10,964 nucleotides of DNA, from contig CAZEHS010000095.1 of NCBI GenBank assembly GCA_964511875.1, positions 1-10,964 on the forward strand. The letters run 5' to 3'. Position 1 is the first letter of the stretch, and every line of letters starts with the position of its first letter. Origin of the DNA: CAZEHS01 sp964511875 (GTDB taxonomy: Bacteria; Bacillota; Clostridia; Peptostreptococcales; Acidaminobacteraceae). Of this stretch, positions 6,115 through 10,964 are shown piece by piece. A model generated the notes under the pieces. It did no database searches, was not told where the DNA came from, and saw only the letters and a list, made by a program, of their open reading frames with translations. Position numbers and translations under genes: made by a program.

Positions 6115-8016
6115 ATGAACCATGTAGTAGATTTTTTAGATAAACCCTATTTCCAGGATAATCAGCTGATCAGTACTCAAACTGCTCAGGTCACTTTCAT
6201 ATCCCCGACCGGCATTATTTTAAAGAAGGAAGAGTTCGGCTATTGGGATAAGGAATCAGTGTACACCGCACTGCGAGAAGGACGGGAATTGATCCTGGAT
6301 AATCTTTATATCAGGGACTTCACACTCAGCGAGGTCCGCAAGACGGATTATGACCGGATCAGAATACATAATCTCAGTGCCAGGCACGTTTTTTTTGATG
6401 GGAATACGGATTTCAGCATTTCGGAATTCACAGGACACAGCACTGCTTTCAGAGGATCGGTCTTTCATGGGACAACGGTTGATTTCAGGGATGTACGTTT
6501 TAACTCGAAGGAACTCGACTTTGGGAAAACCGAGCTGAACTTGCGCAACATCTATTTCAACAACAGTCATTTCGACCACTGCCCTATGGATTTTGGGGGC
6601 ATGATTGTACGCAGCGGCGACTTTCATTTTTTTCATGTCCAATGCACTGCCAGTAATCTGAATTTCACCAGTGCTCATTTTTCCGAGGGCTTCACTGATT
6701 TCAGAAAGCTTAATCTCAAGGGAAGCAACATGATCTTCCGTAGTGTTTTTTTCAATGATGGCGACACTGATTTCATAGAAATGAAGCTGGATAAGGGCAA
6801 CATCGATTTCCGGCTTGCTCGGTTCGGATCAGGTGAGCTGAATTTCGGAGGAAGTAATCTTGGGGAAGGTGACAAGGACTTCAGCGGTGTGGTATTCCCT
6901 CGGGGCATGGTGAGCTTTACCGGCGCAAATTTTGGTAAGGGCAGCCTTCACATGATTGATGCGATTTTTCGAAGGGGCAATATTCATTTCAACGGTTGTT
7001 ATTTCGGATGCGAAGATATCCATATCACCAGTACCGATTTTGGCGACGGCTTTCTGGAATTCACAGACAGTCATTTCGATACAGCAGTATTCAACATTGT
7101 ATCCTGCCGGTTTGGTCGTGGGGATATCGATTTTAATCGGAGCAATCTGTCAAAAACCTCACTTAATTTTTACGGCACGGAGTTCAGTCAGGGAAAACTG
7201 AATTTCTTCGATACCGTTGCGGATACGGTGATATTCCATGAATGTACATTTGATAACCATGTATACCTAAATTTTGAGAGCTGCAGGTTTCTCAGCATTC
7301 TGAACTCCATCATAGAAAAAACCGTAGATCTCCGAAGCAATGTTGCGCTCAACACGCAAAAGATACAAGTCATCAACCTCAGCGGCACAAAGAATCTGGG
7401 GCATATCTATATCGATTGGAAAGACAACAAGGTCGCTTATATGATCTACGATCAGGGTGACGGCACTGATTTCATGGATAAGGCCAGCCAGTTCCGGCTT
7501 CTGAAGGAGAATTTCAGAACCATCGGGCAGTATGACGATGAGGATCTGGCATATGTTGAATTCAAACGATGTCAGCTCCAGGGGCGCTATCTGCAGGAAA
7601 TTGTTCGATTGAGAAATACTGATTATCCTCATTTCACTCGATTTTTCGGAACTGCATTACTCAAGGTCCGTAAAGGCATGAGCTGGTTGATTTTTGACAA
7701 TATCGGCCGCTATGGAACTTCACCGGCCAGTGTGTTCAAAGCAATGGTCCAGACCATTCTGCTGTTCTCCCTGATCTACATGATGCCGTGGATCGAACTG
7801 GAGAATATCAGCAACTTCCAAGGATCCGGGGAGACACATGTCAACCGGGCAATGTTGGCTTTTTATCAGAGTGTGCAAACCTTTCTCACTATCGGCTACG
7901 GCGGCGTCTGCCCGGGTAATTTCCCATCAGTCCTGGTTTCCGGAAGTGAGGGTTTTATTGGCGTATTTCTCATGGCATATTTTACGGTTTCAGTTGTTCG
8001 GAAACTTCTAAGATGA
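6115..8016 (+). CDS. Dodecapeptide-repeat solenoid fused to a K+ channel pore
   Basis: A 633-residue protein with three parts. Residues 1-88 are a non-repetitive cap. Residues 89-364 contain 23 gap-free 12-residue repeats with a large hydrophobic residue (mostly F or L) at position 5 and F at position 12, commonly preceded by D or N. This is likely a beta-solenoid related in style to pentapeptide repeats. Residues about 440-520 are a charged linker. The C terminus is a two-TM potassium channel: TM1 about 540-560, pore helix 579-591, filter TIGYG at 592-596 and TM2 about 612-629. The protein ends four residues later, so no C-terminal RCK domain exists and the solenoid is the likely cytoplasmic sensor. 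The ATG at 6115 follows TGAGG at 6102-6106; the GTG at 6106 overlaps that site. No gene symbol is assignable. Confidence 0.82.
   Translation: MNHVVDFLDKPYFQDNQLISTQTAQVTFISPTGIILKKEEFGYWDKESVYTALREGRELILDNLYIRDFTLSEVRKTDYDRIRIHNLSARHVFFDGNTDFSISEFTGHSTAFRGSVFHGTTVDFRDVRFNSKELDFGKTELNLRNIYFNNSHFDHCPMDFGGMIVRSGDFHFFHVQCTASNLNFTSAHFSEGFTDFRKLNLKGSNMIFRSVFFNDGDTDFIEMKLDKGNIDFRLARFGSGELNFGGSNLGEGDKDFSGVVFPRGMVSFTGANFGKGSLHMIDAIFRRGNIHFNGCYFGCEDIHITSTDFGDGFLEFTDSHFDTAVFNIVSCRFGRGDIDFNRSNLSKTSLNFYGTEFSQGKLNFFDTVADTVIFHECTFDNHVYLNFESCRFLSILNSIIEKTVDLRSNVALNTQKIQVINLSGTKNLGHIYIDWKDNKVAYMIYDQGDGTDFMDKASQFRLLKENFRTIGQYDDEDLAYVEFKRCQLQGRYLQEIVRLRNTDYPHFTRFFGTALLKVRKGMSWLIFDNIGRYGTSPASVFKAMVQTILLFSLIYMMPWIELENISNFQGSGETHVNRAMLAFYQSVQTFLTIGYGGVCPGNFPSVLVSGSEGFIGVFLMAYFTVSVVRKLLR
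6379..7206 (+). repeat. Coding array of 23 x 36-bp units (12-residue repeats)
   Basis: The units encode residues 89-364 of the channel protein without a single insertion or deletion. Examples are RGSVFHGTTVDF, RSVFFNDGDTDF, RLARFGSGELNF, VSCRFGRGDIDF and YGTEFSQGKLNF. The protein period is strict while the DNA copies are strongly diverged, so this is an old, selected array rather than a recent tandem expansion. After residue 364 the register slips (10- and 13-residue units) and decays. Confidence 0.9.
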
Positions 8017-8060
8017 ACAGCTTCGTACATTTTCAGCACATGATTCCGCATTTTAATGTA

Positions 8061-8118
8061 AATTTCAGGCGCCTCCAGGGATATCTGTTAGAATAAAGAT
8101 ATTACTGGAGGCGAAATT
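8061..8118 (+). promoter_or_regulatory. Long hairpin that sequesters the M50 protease ribosome binding site
   Basis: CGCCTCCAG (8070-8078) pairs with CTGGAGGCG (8105-8113), ATATCT (8081-8086) pairs with AGATAT (8097-8102), and AATTT (8061-8065) pairs with AAATT (8114-8118) across a 4-nt bulge. The loop is 10 nt. GGAGG at 8107-8111, the ribosome binding site for the ATG at 8120, is fully paired. There is no following U-tract, so it is not a normal terminator. A protein operator is the alternative reading. Confidence 0.7.
8086..8094 (+). promoter_or_regulatory. Candidate extended -10 promoter in the hairpin loop
   Basis: TGTTAGAAT at 8086-8094 fits the extended -10 form TG-N-TATAAT with one mismatch in the hexamer. 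No good -35 box is seen about 17 bp upstream. Initiation would fall near 8101, giving a leader of about 19 nt that keeps the ribosome binding site but lacks the pairing arm. Confidence 0.4.
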
Positions 8119-8119
8119 C

Positions 8120-9004
8120 ATGACAATGAAAGATCTGGATTCAATGAATAAATGGAAGCTGTTCAAATCGAAGAGACAGGATGATGGGGTTTACAGACCG
8201 GATGTCGAAGCGAAGAAAAAGACAGTCGGCATTGCTGCGGTTATTGTGGCCATACTTGTAAAAAGCAAAGTGCTGATCCTAATGCTAATGCAGACATTGA
8301 AGCTGGATGTATTTCTTCAGATTTTCAAGCTGGGCAGCATGGGTGGGACCCTTGTCACAATGGCGGTCATGGCTTGGGTCTATGCCGCAACCTACGGCTG
8401 GTACTTCGCCCTCGGGTTTGTGGCATTGATCTTCATTCATGAGATGGGCCATTATCTGGCAGCGCGGGAAGCGGGTGTGGAAGTAAGTGCCCCGGTATTC
8501 ATCCCCTTCCTGGGTGCCTTTATCGGTATGAAGGAAAAACCCGCGAATGCGGAGGTAGAAGGCAAAATTGCCATTGCCGGCCCCCTGGCAGGTACGTTCG
8601 CAACACTTCTGGCAGCAGTCGGCTGGCTGCTTACCGGTAATGAGCTTCTCAAGGGATTGATCTATATCAACCTTGTGATGACTCTATTCAACCTCATTCC
8701 ATTCGGATTTCTGGACGGCGGTCGAATTGCGTCAGCAATATCCAGTAAATATTGGCTATTTGGGTTGGTCCTGTTCGGTGGGATGGCACTATACAGTCAT
8801 AATCCGGTTTTAATGGTACTCCTCATAACAGGGTCCATCAACGCATGGAAAAAGAGGCATATCAATCGGGATCTGGACCCATACTACGACATTGATACAG
8901 AAGCAAGAAGCATACTATCCTTCACATATTTTGGAACACTGGTTGTCAATGGAGCGGCACTGATTATCTTTATGGCAATGAAACAGGGAATTTCCCTGAT
9001 ATGA
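8120..9004 (+). CDS. M50 (site-2 protease-like) membrane metalloprotease
   Basis: A 294-residue multi-pass membrane protein. The zinc motif HEMGH is at 107-111 inside a hydrophobic segment (FALGFVALIFIHEMGHYLAA region), and the third-ligand motif NLIPFGFLDGG is at 191-201 with D199. This pair defines intramembrane site-2-type proteases of family M50. Hydrophobic spans lie near 36-60, 76-105, 148-172, 177-197, 213-238 and 268-287; the N-terminal 35 residues are charged and probably cytoplasmic. No PDZ domain is present, so it resembles the compact YwhC/SpoIVFB-like members rather than RseP. The substrate is unknown; no anti-sigma factor is adjacent. The ATG at 8120 is 8 bp after GGAGG at 8107-8111, which is buried in a hairpin. 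The next gene follows after 32 bp. Confidence 0.9.
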   Translation: MTMKDLDSMNKWKLFKSKRQDDGVYRPDVEAKKKTVGIAAVIVAILVKSKVLILMLMQTLKLDVFLQIFKLGSMGGTLVTMAVMAWVYAATYGWYFALGFVALIFIHEMGHYLAAREAGVEVSAPVFIPFLGAFIGMKEKPANAEVEGKIAIAGPLAGTFATLLAAVGWLLTGNELLKGLIYINLVMTLFNLIPFGFLDGGRIASAISSKYWLFGLVLFGGMALYSHNPVLMVLLITGSINAWKKRHINRDLDPYYDIDTEARSILSFTYFGTLVVNGAALIIFMAMKQGISLI

Positions 9005-9036
9005 CCTGATAGAGTTCGGCAATTCCGGAGGCGCGC

Positions 9037-9810
9037 ATGGGAACCAAAACAGAAGTATTCAGAATCACCATCCGATTCTATGAGGAGCTAAATGATTTTA
9101 TCAGGAAATATCCGCCAAAAACGGATATTCACATTACTTTTTCACATAGGCGCTCGGTAAAGGATCTGATTGAGAGTCTTGGTGTACCGCATGTGGAAGT
9201 GGATCTGATCCTGGCGAATGGGGAATCTGTAGGGTTCGACTATGTTCCAGGAAATGAGGACCGTATCAGCGTATATCCGGTTTTCGAAGCAATGGAGCTG
9301 GAAGGAGTAACCCGTCTCAGGGATAAGGGTCTCAGGGAGATGCGGTTCGTACTGGATGAACATTTGGGAACCCTGGCACGGAGGCTGCGTTTGATGGGCT
9401 TCGATACGGCATACGATAAGGGATGTACAGATTCAGGGTTAGCAGCTGTTTCTGAACAGGAGGGACGCATTCTTCTGACCCGGGACCTTCAGCTGCTTAA
9501 AAGAAAGAATATCAGCCATGGGCTCTATGTCAGGAATACAGAGCCGATGCTGCAGACAGTGGAAATACTCGATCGGCTTCAGCTATGGGAGCGCAGTGTG
9601 CCATTTTCACGATGTCTGATTTGCAATGGCCGGATTTCTCAAGCGCCGCTATCACAGGAAATAGAAGAACTAGTCCCTCCCCGGGTAAAAGAGTGGTGCA
9701 GCGAGTATTTCCGATGCAGTCAGTGCGGTCGGATTTATTGGAAGGGAAGCCATTATGCCCGCTTATTGGAATGGTTAAACCGTTTGAAGCAGGTGAAGGA
9801 AAATAAGTGA
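9037..9810 (+). CDS. Mut7-C protein: ubiquitin-like domain, PIN-like RNase domain, zinc ribbon
   Basis: A 257-residue soluble protein. Residues about 7-90 resemble the Mut7-C ubiquitin-like (beta-grasp) domain, with ITIRFYEELNDF at the start and ISVYPVFEAME at the end. Residues about 103-250 are the Mut7-C RNase domain: FVLDEHLGTLARRLRLMGFD with acidic D107, then ILLTRDLQLLKR with D150, both candidate metal-binding residues of a PIN-like fold. A zinc ribbon follows with CLIC at 193-196 and CSQC at 227-230. The family is predicted to act on RNA; few bacterial members have defined substrates. The ATG at 9037 follows GGAGG at 9027-9031. It lies 32 bp after the protease gene and before a terminator, so the two form a likely operon. 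Confidence 0.9.
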   Translation: MGTKTEVFRITIRFYEELNDFIRKYPPKTDIHITFSHRRSVKDLIESLGVPHVEVDLILANGESVGFDYVPGNEDRISVYPVFEAMELEGVTRLRDKGLREMRFVLDEHLGTLARRLRLMGFDTAYDKGCTDSGLAAVSEQEGRILLTRDLQLLKRKNISHGLYVRNTEPMLQTVEILDRLQLWERSVPFSRCLICNGRISQAPLSQEIEELVPPRVKEWCSEYFRCSQCGRIYWKGSHYARLLEWLNRLKQVKENK

Positions 9811-9814
9811 TCTT

Positions 9815-9857
9815 AAAGCAATTGCAAAGGCCTTAACCTTGCAATTGCTTTGTTTTT
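9815..9857 (+). terminator. Rho-independent terminator after the Mut7-C gene
   Basis: AAAGCAATTGCAAAGG (9815-9830) pairs with CCTTGCAATTGCTTT (9837-9851) with one bulged A. The loop is 6 nt, and the stem leads into TTTGTTTTT. It starts 4 bp after the stop codon. Confidence 0.9.
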
Positions 9858-9878
9858 ACGTTTTGCATGACAAAGAGA

Positions 9879-9907
9879 TTGATTCCCATATATCAGGGTA
9901 ATAGATT
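9879..9907 (+). promoter_or_regulatory. Candidate promoter of the HTH-protein gene
   Basis: TTGATT (9879-9884) and TAGATT (9902-9907) are spaced by 17 bp, each matching four of six consensus bases. Predicted initiation is near 9914, inside the dyad at 9910-9927. The call is weak, but it fits the terminator upstream and the AT-rich gap. Confidence 0.4.
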
Positions 9908-9909
9908 GA

Positions 9910-9927
9910 AGTGACTCTGGAGTCACT
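9910..9927. promoter_or_regulatory. Perfect 18-bp dyad, probable operator
   Basis: AGTGACTC and GAGTCACT are perfect 8-bp inverted arms separated by TG. The dyad lies 7 bp upstream of the AAGGAGG ribosome binding site at 9934-9940 and overlaps the predicted transcription start. The size and symmetry suit a dimeric DNA-binding protein, possibly the adjacent HTH protein. It could instead act as a small RNA hairpin. Confidence 0.5.
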
Positions 9928-9946
9928 GAAAAAAAGGAGGAGCATT

Positions 9947-10720
9947 ATGGATAAAAAATTGGAAGTGTTCCGCAATGAACATTGCTTCAATAAAGAAGAA
10001 TTAAAGCATGCGACAGAGCAGCTTATCGAACACTATGCAACCTGTGATCGACATAAATTCGGCTTTAGTGACACATACAGGCAATGCGTCCTTGCACTAT
10101 GCAATCGATTTAAAAATACCTTGAATGACTATCCCATCCCAACACTTACCGAAAACTGGTGGTTTTATGAAATTGAAATAATGAATGACAGCATAGATCT
10201 TTTGGTTTTATCATGCAGTGATTATGAATTGGACGAAAATGGAAATGAACAGTCGATGACACTCCATGAAGGTTTTGCATTGATAAGTGTGAAGTCAGAC
10301 TATCTTACATTGGAACAATTTGCCCAGGTTTATGGTGTCACGATAACGACAGCGGATCAGTGGATCCGTAAGGGAAAGTTAAGAACAGCGAAAAAAGTTG
10401 GGAATGACTGGTTTGTTCCAGCGATTGCAGACAAACCATCTCGTAAATTCGAAAGTGCAGATTACAGCTGGGGACAATTACCCACTGAAACACAGGAACA
10501 GTTCCCTTTTTTGAAAGATCATAACCGGATAAATATTTTTCAGGATCAGAGCAACAAATCACAGATCAATTGCATTACCGGTTCAAGCGGAAAAAATATC
10601 AAGCATTCGAAGATCGTTTTAACCATTAAGGAAGTCGAAAAACTTGAGTTTGCATTGATATCCTCTGGATCTGCAAAGGTTGAACCCATGCGGGTCACCT
10701 TTAAACCGTATAAGAGATGA
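9947..10720 (+). CDS. Uncharacterised protein with a central excisionase/MerR-like HTH
   Basis: A 257-residue protein I do not recognise as a named family. Residues 1-115 contain no motif I can place, though an aromatic NWWFYEIEI block occurs near 70-78. Residues about 119-160 are a helix-turn-helix of the excisionase/MerR-like (HTH_17) type: YLTLEQFAQVYGVTITTADQWIRKGKLRTA followed by the wing-like VGNDWFVP. The remainder (about 165-257) is polar and ends in a basic tail. The start is ATG at 9947, with a near-perfect AAGGAGG at 9934-9940; an in-frame GTG at 9911 falls in the dyad and is rejected. The gene stands alone behind its own terminator-bounded gap and is visibly richer in AT than the housekeeping genes upstream, hinting at transfer or relaxed selection. 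A regulator role is inferred. Confidence 0.7.
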   Translation: MDKKLEVFRNEHCFNKEELKHATEQLIEHYATCDRHKFGFSDTYRQCVLALCNRFKNTLNDYPIPTLTENWWFYEIEIMNDSIDLLVLSCSDYELDENGNEQSMTLHEGFALISVKSDYLTLEQFAQVYGVTITTADQWIRKGKLRTAKKVGNDWFVPAIADKPSRKFESADYSWGQLPTETQEQFPFLKDHNRINIFQDQSNKSQINCITGSSGKNIKHSKIVLTIKEVEKLEFALISSGSAKVEPMRVTFKPYKR

Positions 10721-10820
10721 TGAAACTTTTAAGATGCCATTTAAAGCGGTGTAACCGTTGGTATTGCAGCATAGTGTTCTAAACAGTGAAATTAATGCAT
10801 AAAGTTTTTGAAATCACCTA

Positions 10821-10849
10821 TTGACGGAGTATAACTGGGGTGGTATTAT
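10821..10849 (+). promoter_or_regulatory. Strong sigma-A promoter, probably for an rRNA operon
   Basis: TTGACG (10821-10826) and TATTAT (10844-10849) are separated by exactly 17 bp, each one base or so from consensus. The upstream 40 bp are AT-rich, like an UP element. Transcription would start near 10856 and no open reading frame follows in the remaining window. The 100 bp between the HTH gene and this promoter (10721-10820) show nothing recognisable. Confidence 0.75.
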
Positions 10850-10855
10850 AAGCAA

Positions 10856-10964
10856 GTCGCCTCGAGACAGTCGCTTGAAACTGAGCGTACAGGCCGAGTG
10901 CAAGACACACTGGAGATTGAAAACTGAACAATCCAAAACGATTAAAAAAGTAATACAATAGTCA
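10856..10964 (+). other. Probable 5' leader of an rRNA operon (partial)
   Basis: No coding frame is visible. The segment TTGAAAACTGAACAA at 10917-10931 closely resembles the boxA-adjacent sequence in the rRNA leaders and spacers of Bacillota, often seen as CTTTGAAAACTGAACAA. The direct-repeat-like GTCGC elements near 10857 and 10870 and the strong promoter upstream fit such a leader. The 16S rRNA start is not in the window, so the call rests on resemblance recalled from related genomes. Confidence 0.55.

Noticed and set aside
6256..6678. A 140-codon - strand open frame inside the channel gene
   Set aside because: It arises from the repetitive codon usage of the + strand repeats, and similar antisense frames recur across the array without a start context.
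6379..7206. Classical pentapeptide-repeat protein
   Set aside because: The period is 12 residues with hydrophobic anchors at 5/7 spacing, not five, so the pentapeptide label would be misleading even if the fold is related.
8061..8118. Rho-independent terminator for the channel gene
   Set aside because: The hairpin is strong, but the 3' arm is followed by AAATTCATGAC rather than a U-tract, and that arm contains the next gene's ribosome binding site.

Overview
The window looks like a chromosomal segment of a low-to-mid GC member of the Bacillota, most probably a Clostridia-type anaerobe. The support is the gene order obg-yhbY-nadD-yqeK-rsfS, a tRNA-sensing T-box leader in front of leuS, strong AGGAGG-type ribosome binding sites, sigma-A-like promoters and intrinsic terminators with U-tracts. 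All genes lie on the + strand. No species can be named from the sequence alone.

Region 1 (1-2164) is a housekeeping cluster. It holds the last codons of the Obg GTPase, the YhbY ribosome-assembly RNA-binding protein, NadD (NAD synthesis), the HD-domain hydrolase YqeK and the ribosomal silencing factor RsfS. nadD, yqeK and rsfS overlap one another and are presumably translationally coupled. A nested palindromic repeat element of about 184 bp (388-571) sits between yhbY and nadD.

Region 2 (2139-6080) is an amino-acid-responsive operon. A promoter buried in the end of rsfS drives a leucine (CUC) T-box leader, followed by leuS, a YheO/DauR-like PAS-HTH regulator and a RidA-family enamine/imine deaminase. 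It ends in a clear rho-independent terminator. The layout suggests that uncharged tRNA-Leu controls not only LeuRS but also the regulator and RidA.

Region 3 (6115-9857) holds a membrane/stress-like set. The first gene encodes a 633-residue protein with 23 uninterrupted 12-residue repeats, very probably a solenoid, fused to a two-TM potassium-channel pore with a TIGYG filter. This is the most unusual object in the window. Next comes a long hairpin that buries the ribosome binding site of an M50 site-2-protease-like membrane metalloprotease, with an extended -10 promoter in its loop. After that comes a Mut7-C protein (ubiquitin-like domain plus PIN-like RNase domain plus zinc ribbon), then a terminator.

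Region 4 (9858-10964) has an AT-richer gene for an excisionase/MerR-type helix-turn-helix protein with a perfect 18-bp dyad in front of its RBS. It is followed by about 100 bp with nothing recognisable. The end holds a strong promoter (TTGACG-N17-TATTAT) and a leader that resembles the 5' leader of a Bacillota rRNA operon, so a 16S rRNA gene probably begins just past the window.
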